A stretch of DNA of 7,097 nucleotides from Chloroflexota bacterium (GCA_020346965.1 CP070793.1:1110842-1117938), one strand, 5' to 3'; numbered from the stretch's first letter, positions 1 to 5,568 are shown. Program-made: numbers and translations. Notes: generated by a model not told the origin, from the sequence alone.

Positions 1-540
1 CGACTCATAGTCCAGGCAACTCCCCTCCTGTCCCATGTTTGTAGAATCAAGGAGATGAGCTATTTCTTTATAAACATACTCTATAGCTCTTACAAGGTCG
101 CCCAATGTTTCCGGTTTCAGCCCGACAACAGTTCTTATTATCGGTGCTTCAACTGCAACGGCCTGACCAAGATCTATCTTTTTATCCGGGCCGTGTTTCT
201 CGATAAGGAACTCAAGGATGTGCCCTGCATGAGCGGAATGAGCGGAGCATCCCATCAAGCAGGCGAGAAGCACAAATCTTGCCTGTTGAGTAGCTATGTC
301 GATACCACAGGCTCCTCTCCTTGTCTCGGTGAGATCGCACTTTCCATAGGTACAGAAGCAACATAAATCACAGAATGGCGCATAGAAAGGCGCATACGTT
401 TTCAATAACCTCATGTCCCAGTTCCTGAGGTCGGGAATTTCCGGCATCGGCGTGGGACCTAAAGGTTCCCAGGCGACCTCTGCCTTTATCTTTTCGTGAA
501 TCTCTTCAAGTTTGCGTGTTATTTCTTTGACTTGTGCCAT
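1..540 (-). CDS. cdhA: CO dehydrogenase/acetyl-CoA decarbonylase-synthase alpha subunit (archaeal CdhA type), N-terminal part only
   Basis: The first 180 codons are present with no stop, and the gene continues past base 1; complete CdhA proteins are about 800 residues. The product is the nickel-iron-sulfur subunit that interconverts CO2 and CO, acting in the cytoplasm and feeding CO to acetyl-CoA synthase. The diagnostic stretch is residues 57-78, with cysteines at 57, 60, 61, 63, 68 and 78 (CDLCCFCTYGKC, then RRGACGID). This is the cysteine pattern that holds the iron-sulfur clusters at the dimer interface in archaeal CdhA. The preceding PEIPDLRNWD and the later EAPIIR, GLKPETLGDL and GQEGS segments also match that family rather than bacterial CooS/AcsA. 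The catalytic C-cluster region lies outside the window. The ATG at 540 follows GAGGTGA (551-545 on this strand), which overlaps the acsD stop, so translation is probably coupled. Third gene of the operon. I call it by recalled family patterns, without an alignment. Confidence 0.88.
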   Translation of the reverse strand, partial: MAQVKEITRKLEEIHEKIKAEVAWEPLGPTPMPEIPDLRNWDMRLLKTYAPFYAPFCDLCCFCTYGKCDLTETRRGACGIDIATQQARFVLLACLMGCSAHSAHAGHILEFLIEKHGPDKKIDLGQAVAVEAPIIRTVVGLKPETLGDLVRAIEYVYKEIAHLLDSTNMGQEGSCLDYES

Positions 541-544
541 TTTT

Positions 545-1450
545 TCACCTCGCTTCTATTGTTTCCTTTACTAATTTCAAAGTCTCGGGATGCCGGAGTA
601 CAATGATATTTGCCCCCGCCAGTAGAAGTGAAAGCGCTGTTATTGCTTCCCAGAGCAATCCTTGCTCCTTGTTTTCCTTAGCCTGTTTTGTTTTCCAGCA
701 CTCTCCTCCCAGGTCAGCGATAATGGGCATCATCGTCATATTGTCCTTGGTGATTATCCCAATTTGCTTGACTCTTTCCATCAAAGAGAAGCTGTATTCC
801 ATGCCATAGCCTAATGCTGCCGCTTCAGGGTCAATGACTATTTTCTCCGCAGGGAAGAATTTGCCGAGCTTTACATTCAGTTCCTTTAGCAAATTAATGT
901 CCAGAGGACTCAGAGCACTGGCATTATGCCCGTGGTCTAAAAGCGCCTTCCCTACAATCTCATAATTCTCCTTTTGAACCGGTCCTATGAGTAGATTCAT
1001 GCCATCACAAGCCTCGGCTACTTTGGGAAGGACCTCGGAGTCTTTTTTATCATCACCGGAGCCATAGACAATCAAAGGAATATTTATAGCCTCGGCCACC
1101 TTTCTTGCGAGGGCTGCCGCTTCATCGGCGGAACTATCCTTCACTGCCGGATCGGTGCTTACCAGACGGAGTAACACTGCATCACAACCAAGTTCCTCAC
1201 ATTTCTTAGCCCATTTTACTGGATCGGATAGAACATCTTTGAAAAGCTGAGTTAGGTGTTCCGGCCAATCCTGAGGTTCCATATCGAGAACCTCCAGGGC
1301 AAACTTTACAGGATTGGGATTTGATCCCTTGTCAAAAAAATGAAGGGGGAGCATGTTCTCTCCCCCAATCTTTATACTATTATTTCCCTTTCCAATATTT
1401 ACCTCTCTAACTACCCCGGAATACTCTTCGACTGGTGCTTTATATTCCAT
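545..1450 (-). CDS. acsD: Corrinoid/iron-sulfur protein small subunit (acetyl-CoA synthase complex delta subunit)
   Basis: A 301-residue cytoplasmic protein, close to the roughly 320 residues of the Moorella AcsD. With the large subunit AcsC it forms the corrinoid/iron-sulfur protein, which accepts a methyl group from AcsE and hands it to acetyl-CoA synthase. Family segments are visible: NPNPVKFALEVLDM with DWPEHL near residues 44-65, DPVKWAKKCEELGCDAVLLRL followed by STDP (TIM-barrel strand), IDPEAAALGYGMEYSFS near 206-222, and GGECWKTKQAK near 248-258. No cobalamin-binding or cluster-binding domain is expected in this subunit; those belong to AcsC, which is not in the window. The ATG at 1450 has a strong Shine-Dalgarno (AAGGAGGG, 1464-1457) that overlaps the acsE stop codon. 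The gene starts 12 bases after acsE and ends 4 bases before cdhA, so it is the middle gene of a tight operon. The archaeal homologue is called CdhD. Confidence 0.93.
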   Translation of the reverse strand: MEYKAPVEEYSGVVREVNIGKGNNSIKIGGENMLPLHFFDKGSNPNPVKFALEVLDMEPQDWPEHLTQLFKDVLSDPVKWAKKCEELGCDAVLLRLVSTDPAVKDSSADEAAALARKVAEAINIPLIVYGSGDDKKDSEVLPKVAEACDGMNLLIGPVQKENYEIVGKALLDHGHNASALSPLDINLLKELNVKLGKFFPAEKIVIDPEAAALGYGMEYSFSLMERVKQIGIITKDNMTMMPIIADLGGECWKTKQAKENKEQGLLWEAITALSLLLAGANIIVLRHPETLKLVKETIEAR

Positions 1451-1456
1451 TCTTTA

Positions 1457-1464
1457 CCCTCCTT
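1457..1464 (-). promoter_or_regulatory. Shine-Dalgarno of acsD overlapping the acsE stop
   Basis: AAGGAGGG lies six bases before the ATG at 1450 and includes two bases of the acsE TAA (1465-1463). The overlap means a ribosome ending acsE sits on the acsD start site, which suggests coupled, balanced production of the methyltransferase and its corrinoid partner. Coupling itself is inference. Confidence 0.8.
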
Positions 1465-2350
1465 AGCTTTCAAGCCACGCATCAGAGTACAAGGTCTCTC
1501 CCTTAAGGACCTTGACCGTCTTAACATACTCAACTTCCTTTTGAGACAGCGAAGAAAGGTCTAAGTCTTCGCCGTCCATGGCTTTGTGGATGAGTTCAAC
1601 AATTTCGGGCATCTCTCCCTTTGCCAAACTCATACATTCCTTATCTAATGGGTCAGCAATGGCGGAATAAAGCCTATTTCTCTCGAGCATGACCATATAC
1701 GTGCGGTTAAGAGGTGGTCTGAGTTCATCTGGCACGCCATTCGATGTATTGGAAAGCCCGACCGTTGATTTCACTCCGGGCAGGACATCTTCGAGTATAT
1801 TCAGAAATTCAAGATTCAGCACGGTGAACCTCTGCCCCTCTCCAGCCGTGCTAATTGGAAGTAGTATTGGATCAACCCAGATGTTCTCGTTGGGAATTCC
1901 CAGTTCATTAGCATGGGCAACCGTGTCCATAATACTCTCTATCTTGGACTCTACGTCTGGCGGCATCCCCTTGTCCGTCATCACAGAAATCACAACATCA
2001 CAGTTATATTTCTGGGCTAAAGGAAGCATTTGCTCCTTGGATAGACTTTTCCCCGAGGCGGAGTTCAGTAGAGGCTTTTGCTTACAGGCTTTCAAGCCTG
2101 CCTCCATAGCTACGGGATTCAGGGTGTCTATGGACAAAGGTAAATCAGTAGCTTCTTGAACCGAGTTGACCAGCCATTGCATGGTCTCTTCGGTGTCTTT
2201 TTTCATGGGACCAACATTCAAATCGATATAGTCAGCTCCGGCTTCAGTTTGTGCCTTAGCCAAATCCTGGATAACTTTGGCATTTCTTTCTCTCACTGCA
2301 GTGGAAATCGCCTGAGCTATGACATGTATGTTTTCTCCAATGATGACCAT
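1463..2350 (-). CDS. acsE: Methyltetrahydrofolate:corrinoid/iron-sulfur protein methyltransferase
   Basis: A 295-residue pterin-binding TIM-barrel enzyme that transfers the N5-methyl group of methyl-tetrahydrofolate to the cobalt of the corrinoid/iron-sulfur protein, linking the methyl branch of the Wood-Ljungdahl pathway to acetyl-CoA synthesis. With the start at 2350, the folate-site residues fall at D75 (LSIDT), N96 (LLNSAS) and D160 (WVDP). These are the numbers known for the Moorella enzyme, and the catalytic asparagine (Moorella N199) is N201 in GLSNTSNG. The N-terminus MVIIGENIH is also typical. A longer reading from an ATG at 2422 adds 24 residues, but that codon touches the -35 box and lacks a Shine-Dalgarno, so I reject it; GGAGGT at 2363-2358 fits the 2350 start. 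The protein is about 30 residues longer than the 262-residue Moorella enzyme because of an extra segment near residues 236-270. First gene of the operon, followed by acsD after 12 bases. Confidence 0.93.
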   Translation of the reverse strand: MVIIGENIHVIAQAISTAVRERNAKVIQDLAKAQTEAGADYIDLNVGPMKKDTEETMQWLVNSVQEATDLPLSIDTLNPVAMEAGLKACKQKPLLNSASGKSLSKEQMLPLAQKYNCDVVISVMTDKGMPPDVESKIESIMDTVAHANELGIPNENIWVDPILLPISTAGEGQRFTVLNLEFLNILEDVLPGVKSTVGLSNTSNGVPDELRPPLNRTYMVMLERNRLYSAIADPLDKECMSLAKGEMPEIVELIHKAMDGEDLDLSSLSQKEVEYVKTVKVLKGETLYSDAWLES

Positions 2351-2357
2351 GTAGAGT

Positions 2358-2363
2358 ACCTCC
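2358..2363 (-). promoter_or_regulatory. Shine-Dalgarno deciding the acsE start
   Basis: GGAGGT lies seven bases before the ATG at 2350. It is the only good ribosome-binding site near the 5' end of the frame and settles the start against the upstream ATG at 2422. Confidence 0.8.
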
Positions 2364-2398
2364 GATTTATTGGTTTGGTGCCTTGAGCAAACCATCGC

Positions 2399-2427
2399 AA
2401 TATAGCAAAGATAAGCCTTCATGTCAA
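2399..2427 (-). promoter_or_regulatory. Sigma-70-type promoter of the acsE-acsD-cdhA operon
   Basis: On the minus strand TTGACA (2427-2422, perfect consensus) is followed by a 17-base spacer and TATATT (2404-2399), with TGC just before the -10 giving an extended -10. The start of transcription should fall near 2392, leaving a leader of about 42 bases that includes the acsE Shine-Dalgarno. I see no obvious operator palindrome over it. It points away from the J-protein promoter, with 34 bases between the two -35 boxes. Confidence 0.75.
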
Positions 2428-2461
2428 ACCGTTTTTCAGCTAAGAAAGAAACAGGGACTGA

Positions 2462-2491
2462 TCAACAGTAATGTTACCGCTCTGCTATAAT
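2462..2491 (+). promoter_or_regulatory. Sigma-70-type promoter of the J-protein gene
   Basis: TATAAT at 2486-2491 is a perfect -10, preceded by TGC (extended -10). A weaker -35, TCAACA at 2462-2467, sits 18 bases upstream and matches four of six consensus positions. Transcription should begin near 2498, giving a leader of about 77 bases. No CIRCE (HrcA) heat-shock operator is visible, although the downstream gene encodes a co-chaperone. Confidence 0.6.
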
Positions 2492-2500
2492 TTTTGTGGA

Positions 2501-2543
2501 TGTTGGGGAGCAAGCCAACAGAAGAATGTTGGCTACTACCTCC
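2501..2543 (+). promoter_or_regulatory. Leader with two mutually exclusive hairpins upstream of the J-protein gene
   Basis: The 6-base arm appears three times in alternating orientation: TGTTGG (2501-2506), CCAACA (2515-2520) and TGTTGG (2527-2532). The middle arm can pair with the first (6 base pairs, 8-base loop) or, as AGCCAACA with TGTTGGCT (2513-2520 with 2527-2534), form a perfect 8-base-pair stem with a GAAGAA loop. The second form can be extended by GGAG (2507-2510) pairing with CTCC (2540-2543) across an internal loop. It lies just after the predicted transcription start and about 30 bases before the ATG, with no T-run behind it, so it is not a simple terminator. It could be an RNA switch, a stabilising 5' hairpin, or repeated protein-binding half-sites. 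The structure is visible; any function is inference. Confidence 0.5.
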
Positions 2544-2574
2544 GAGTTCCTCACACTTAGCGAAGCAAGATTGA

Positions 2575-3237
2575 ATGGCTAAAGACTATTACAAGACTTT
2601 GGGCGTCACAGAGAATGCCTCGGATGCGCAGATCAAGAAGGCTTATCGGAAGCTGGCCATGCAATATCATCCTGATCGAAACTCAGGTAACGAGAAATGG
2701 GCTAACGAGAGATTCAAAGAAATAAACGAGGCATACGGCGTCCTCGGTGACCCTCAAAAAAGGAAGCAATACGATCAATTTGGCACTATAGGCGACTTAG
2801 GCGACATATTCAGCAGTCCTTTTACTACAACCACTTTTCAAGAGATGATGAAGGACTTCGGTGGAGCTGGGCTGAGATTGGATTTTCTCGACGACATATT
2901 TGGCGATATCTTGAAGGGCGGAAGTTCGTCCTTCTCTTTCAGGGGCTCCGCCGGCAGGCCTGGGAGAGTGAGGTTTGAAGCTCGACCGGGGCAGGAAATC
3001 AATCTGAATGAAATATTTGGCCAGGCTCAAACAGCCCAGGAGGTTCGTTACGAACTGGCGATTAGCAGGGGGGAAGCGTCGCAGGGTGTGAAGAAAGTAC
3101 TGAAGAGAAAAGGGAAAAGGCTAGAGGTGAGGATTCCCGCCGGGGTAAAAACCGGTAGCGTGGTGAGATTGAGGAATGCGCGGCAGATAAGCGACGGCTT
3201 GCCTGGCGACATATTGATTAAAGTTATAGTTAAATAA
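2575..3237 (+). CDS. Short J-domain co-chaperone (DnaJ/CbpA-like, no zinc finger)
   Basis: A 220-residue cytoplasmic protein. Residues 4-68 form a J domain with the HPD motif at 32-34, the part that stimulates DnaK ATPase activity. A glycine- and phenylalanine-containing region follows (about 95-130, with repeated DIFGDI-like motifs). A single C-terminal substrate-binding domain (about 153-220) carries the [10 protein letters not shown] signature of DnaJ CTD I. There are no cysteines at all, so the zinc finger of type I DnaJ is absent, and the second C-terminal domain and dimerisation tail are also missing. The usual lengths are about 370 residues for DnaJ and about 305 for CbpA. The sequence ends cleanly at [10 protein letters not shown], so this looks like a natural short form rather than a frameshift. 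The ATG at 2575 is set by the J domain ([11 protein letters not shown]); only a weak GAAG precedes it. Likely co-transcribed with the hydrolase 21 bases downstream. It is probably an auxiliary J protein, not the main DnaJ. Confidence 0.88.
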   Translation: MAKDYYKTLGVTENASDAQIKKAYRKLAMQYHPDRNSGNEKWANERFKEINEAYGVLGDPQKRKQYDQFGTIGDLGDIFSSPFTTTTFQEMMKDFGGAGLRLDFLDDIFGDILKGGSSSFSFRGSAGRPGRVRFEARPGQEINLNEIFGQAQTAQEVRYELAISRGEASQGVKKVLKRKGKRLEVRIPAGVKTGSVVRLRNARQISDGLPGDILIKVIVK

Positions 3238-3258
3238 GTCGGGGTCTGCAAAGGAGCA

Positions 3259-3894
3259 ATGGAAGAGACAAGAGTGAGCTTTCTCTCTGGCGGGCTTGTC
3301 ATGGAGGGAATACTAGCTGTACCCGAAAGCACCGGACCATTCCCGGCGGTAATAGTTTGCCATCCTCATCCTCTGTACGGCGGTAGTATGGATAACAATG
3401 TGGTCAATAGCATCTCTGAGACGCTTGCGCAAGCATCGTTTGCTTCCTTAAAATTCAACTTTCGTGGAGTAGGGGCGAGCCAGGGGGAATTCGGTCAAGA
3501 AATAGGTGGGCAGGAGGACGTGGAGGCAGCCATCTCCTTTATATGCACGGTAAAGGGAATTGATGCTAAGAGAATCGGGCTTGCCGGCTATTCGGCTGGC
3601 GCTGGCTTTGGCTTTCCCGTTGGGTTCAAGGATGCCCGAGTTAAGGCTCTGGCTGCAGTATCACCTCCTCTCTCCATGTTCGATTTTGACTTTCTCGGAA
3701 ACTGTCGTAAGCCAAAGCTTCTGATCTCGGGGAGCAGAGATGATTTAATACTGGCCGATTACTTCCTCGAGTTTTGTCAGAAGCTTCCTGAGCCGAAAGA
3801 GTGTGAAATCATTGAAGGGGCGGACCATTTTTGGTGGGGATATGAATCTGACTTGACTGACAAAGTGACTGCTTTCTTTGCCAGGGTATTATAG
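3259..3894 (+). CDS. Alpha/beta hydrolase, dienelactone-hydrolase/COG2945-like
   Basis: A 211-residue soluble hydrolase with the full alpha/beta fold pattern. HPHPLYGGSMDN at 35-46 is the loop forming the oxyanion hole and is characteristic of the COG2945 group. NFRGVGAS follows at 67-74. The nucleophile elbow GYSAG has its serine at 112, the acid is probably D161 or D162 in SGSRDD, and the catalytic histidine is H190 in GADHFW. The triad is complete, so the enzyme should be active on an ester, lactone or thioester, but the substrate cannot be read from the sequence. There is no signal peptide. AAGGAG stands only two bases before the ATG at 3259, unusually close. The in-frame ATG at 3301 is possible, but it would remove the first strand (VSFLSGG), so I keep 3259. 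It follows the J-protein gene by 21 bases with no promoter between, suggesting one transcript. Confidence 0.87.
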   Translation: MEETRVSFLSGGLVMEGILAVPESTGPFPAVIVCHPHPLYGGSMDNNVVNSISETLAQASFASLKFNFRGVGASQGEFGQEIGGQEDVEAAISFICTVKGIDAKRIGLAGYSAGAGFGFPVGFKDARVKALAAVSPPLSMFDFDFLGNCRKPKLLISGSRDDLILADYFLEFCQKLPEPKECEIIEGADHFWWGYESDLTDKVTAFFARVL

Positions 3895-4139
3895 GCTCTT
3901 ATAGTCAAAACTCTGTACCAGTATGTCTGCAAATGACGCATTCTAGTCCCTGTTGTATGTTAATGTTGCCATCCCGATGTTCGTCCAGTGGCGATTCCTT
4001 AACCCTATAGTATGTCTTGGACACTACGTAAGAAACTACTGGCTGTTTTCTGGTTGAATGATTTCACAAGAAGGCATGTTGCCCGTACGTGGTTTGAATA
4101 GCTTGCTCCAGTACAGCTAGAATACACAATCAATTCAAT
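3895..4139. other. Intergenic spacer, 245 bases, no gene seen
   Basis: Stops are frequent in all plus-strand frames. The minus-strand frame that covers its right end is only a shadow of the DUF3786 gene and resembles no family I know. I see no terminator with a T-run after the hydrolase gene. The only signal I can support is the promoter at its right end. Confidence 0.5.
4094..4123 (+). promoter_or_regulatory. Promoter of the DUF3786 gene, giving a very short leader
   Basis: TTGAAT (4094-4099) and TAGAAT (4118-4123) are separated by 18 bases, matching four and five of six consensus positions. The start of transcription would be near 4130, only about ten bases before the ATG at 4140. That fits with the absence of any Shine-Dalgarno there. 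Confidence 0.5.
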
Positions 4140-4757
4140 ATGGACGAGGAACGAGACTGGACCTGTAGCGAGGAACAGGCGTGGCACAGACTTGCTCTGT
4201 CCGTTCCCGCTGAGGTCTGCCAAAGAACAGGAGCAGGTTTCGACATACACTCGGGAGCCTATATCTTGAGTGTATTCAATGCCAGTATGACAATCCATCC
4301 AACGCGTCGGGAAATCCGAGGTACCGGAGACCTTTGTGATTTGCTATTGGGGAAACTTTCACATTACTCATGTCTTCCCATACTGTGGTATCTGGCGCAG
4401 GCACAGGTCATTTCACCTTCAGATGACTTTATGAACCCAAGAGAACTGGCCGGAGGGTTAATCTTTGACCGGGGCTCACACGCACTGCCTCTGGATAAGT
4501 TGGCGGCGAAGTATGGTGCAAATAGAGCAGCGTTCCTCAAGAAAGGGATATCATTGGGTGGCGCGCAATCTAATTATGGGGATGCTTCCATGAAGTTGTA
4601 TCCTTTTCCGAAGATTCCGATACTATTGGTGCTATGGCTTGGAAACGAGGAATTCCCCGCCAATGCTGTACTGCTGCTGGACACCGCCTGCCAGCGTTAC
4701 CTGCCAACGGATATCATCTGGGCAATTGCCATGGTATCCGTCCTCATCATGTTTTGA
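4140..4757 (+). CDS. DUF3786-family protein
   Basis: A 205-residue protein I assign to DUF3786, a family of unknown function found in anaerobic bacteria and archaea. The pattern is visible along the length: an N-terminal helix with RTGAGFD (29-35); LPILWYLAQAQ (79-89), the family's usual L-x-YL helix; FMNPRELAGG (97-106), comparable to the common FRELPGG; SLGGAQSNYGDAS (138-150); and FPKIPILLVLWLGNEEFPANAVLLLD (156-181). It departs from the usual pattern in having N at 169, where I recall D in the GDEEFP motif. The C-terminus (DIIWAIAMVSVLIMF) is hydrophobic but too short to call a membrane anchor with confidence. The ATG at 4140 is the only start after the in-frame TGA at 4095 that keeps the whole domain, although no Shine-Dalgarno precedes it. 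It has its own promoter and no close neighbour, so it is probably monocistronic. No function can be given. Confidence 0.75.
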   Translation: MDEERDWTCSEEQAWHRLALSVPAEVCQRTGAGFDIHSGAYILSVFNASMTIHPTRREIRGTGDLCDLLLGKLSHYSCLPILWYLAQAQVISPSDDFMNPRELAGGLIFDRGSHALPLDKLAAKYGANRAAFLKKGISLGGAQSNYGDASMKLYPFPKIPILLVLWLGNEEFPANAVLLLDTACQRYLPTDIIWAIAMVSVLIMF

Positions 4758-4908
4758 GAGTTCTGCCCCACTATATATTGGATTCCAGGGACCTGGGCAT
4801 AACTGACGACCTCCAACGTACGCACGGAAGCGCAAACATCCCGATGCTGGCTTGATAGTATACTTAGCCAAATTCCACATTTTCTTATTAAGATTGCAGA
4901 GCTTCTTA

Positions 4909-4937
4909 TTGCTCCCTGACACACGAATGTTTACAAT
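4909..4937 (+). promoter_or_regulatory. Possible promoter of the four-helix membrane protein gene
   Basis: TTGCTC (4909-4914), a 17-base spacer and TACAAT (4932-4937). The -10 matches five of six consensus positions, but the -35 only three. Transcription would begin near 4944, inside the AT-rich stretch before the gene. Confidence 0.4.
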
Positions 4938-4942
4938 ATCAT

Positions 4943-4965
4943 CCAACACATTTAGTTGTGTTTGG
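4943..4965 (+). repeat. Hairpin just upstream of the membrane protein start
   Basis: CCAACACA (4943-4950) can pair with TGTGTTTGG (4957-4965) around a six-base loop, with one unpaired T. It would lie at the very 5' end of the predicted transcript and ends six bases before the ATG at 4971, next to the weak GGAAG (4964-4968). It could affect ribosome access or mRNA stability. The pairing is visible, the role is not. Confidence 0.35.
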
Positions 4966-4970
4966 AAGCC

Positions 4971-5420
4971 ATGATTATAGGATTATTAGCCTTTATGGTT
5001 TTTCTGGCCTTTCTGCTTGCCTTGTGGGAAATTCAAATCGAGGGTAAGGATGGCTGGGCAGCAAAGCTACCTGCCTGGCGCATAGAGAAGGGATGGCTTG
5101 TCAAGCTAGCGGGTGGACGTCCGATAACCGGTTACCACTTTTTCATGACGTTGTTCTTGATCGCCATAGTGCATTTACCATTGTTTTTTGCTCCGTGGAG
5201 TTGGCAATTAGAAAGCCTGCTACTTGGCTTCTACGTAGGCACGGTTTTTATAGAAGATTTCTTATGGTTTGCTTTAAATCCACATTATGGGATTAAGAAC
5301 TTCCGCAAAGGAAGAATCTGGTGGCACAAGATGTGGTGGGGTCCTGTGCCCGCTCTATACTGGTTTCTACTAATCATCGTCACTTCACTAATCTACTTCG
5401 GAAGAACAGCTATCCAATAA
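4971..5420 (+). CDS. Four-helix integral membrane protein of unknown function
   Basis: A 149-residue protein with four likely membrane helices at about residues 2-21, 55-75, 80-101 and 125-144. Between helices 1 and 2 is a basic, tryptophan-rich loop (EGKDGWAAKLPAWRIEKGW). Helix 3 runs into a striking polar motif, FIEDFLWFALNPHYG (93-107), and a second cluster WWHKMWWGPVPALYW (117-131) precedes helix 4. E95, D96, H105 and H119 near the membrane face could bind a metal, but that is a guess. I have an impression of similar unnamed proteins in other prokaryotes, with the ED-F-LW and NPH-G motifs kept, but no function. The open frame also has a TTG at 4956; I chose the ATG at 4971 because MIIGLLAF begins directly with the first helix and GGAAG (4964-4968) precedes it, though only two bases away. 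No partner gene is adjacent. Confidence 0.7.
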   Translation: MIIGLLAFMVFLAFLLALWEIQIEGKDGWAAKLPAWRIEKGWLVKLAGGRPITGYHFFMTLFLIAIVHLPLFFAPWSWQLESLLLGFYVGTVFIEDFLWFALNPHYGIKNFRKGRIWWHKMWWGPVPALYWFLLIIVTSLIYFGRTAIQ

Positions 5421-5473
5421 TGTAATATGATGTGACAGCCAGACCGATTACATGAAACGGTGTGGTATGGCGC

Positions 5474-5501
5474 CGTCATTTATCAATGACGCTTGCTTTT
5501 T
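5474..5501 (+). terminator. Weak Rho-independent terminator candidate after the membrane protein gene
   Basis: CGTCATT (5474-5480), loop TATC and AATGACG (5485-5491) form a perfect 7-base-pair stem, followed after CTTGC by five T (5497-5501). The stem is AT-rich and the T-run is short and set back by five bases, so termination may be inefficient. It lies about 50 bases after the stop at 5420 and before the next promoter. Confidence 0.4.
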
Positions 5502-5568
5502 AGAAGTCTCGATAGCAAGCCTGGTAATCGAAAAGACAACCCTGTTCTACGACAATGTGTTATGCGCG

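Noticed and set aside
55..366. Plus-strand open frame antisense to cdhA
   Set aside because: It overlaps the well-supported CdhA coding region and its product shows no family pattern, so it is a shadow frame.
1689..2386. Two plus-strand frames opposite acsE
   Set aside because: They are fully covered by acsE, have no ribosome-binding sites, and their composition is that of antisense to a coding region.
2351..2422. Longer acsE reading starting at an ATG whose first base is 2422 on the minus strand
   Set aside because: That ATG touches the perfect -35 box, lacks a Shine-Dalgarno, and the 24 added residues do not fit the family. The 2350 start gives the Moorella residue numbers.
2428..2574. 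CIRCE-type heat-shock operator before the J-protein gene
   Set aside because: I looked for TTAGCACTC with its inverted partner and found neither half.
4632..4949. Overlapping frames on both strands around the end of the DUF3786 gene
   Set aside because: None has a Shine-Dalgarno or a recognisable domain, and they mostly lie opposite or within the DUF3786 gene.
4956..4970. TTG start for the four-helix membrane protein
   Set aside because: It lies in the loop and stem of a predicted hairpin with no Shine-Dalgarno upstream. The ATG at 4971 starts directly at the first helix. It cannot be fully excluded.
5491..5520. Inverted repeat GCTTGC / GCAAGC
   Set aside because: Six base pairs with an 18-base loop and no T-run after it. 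It competes with the better hairpin just upstream.
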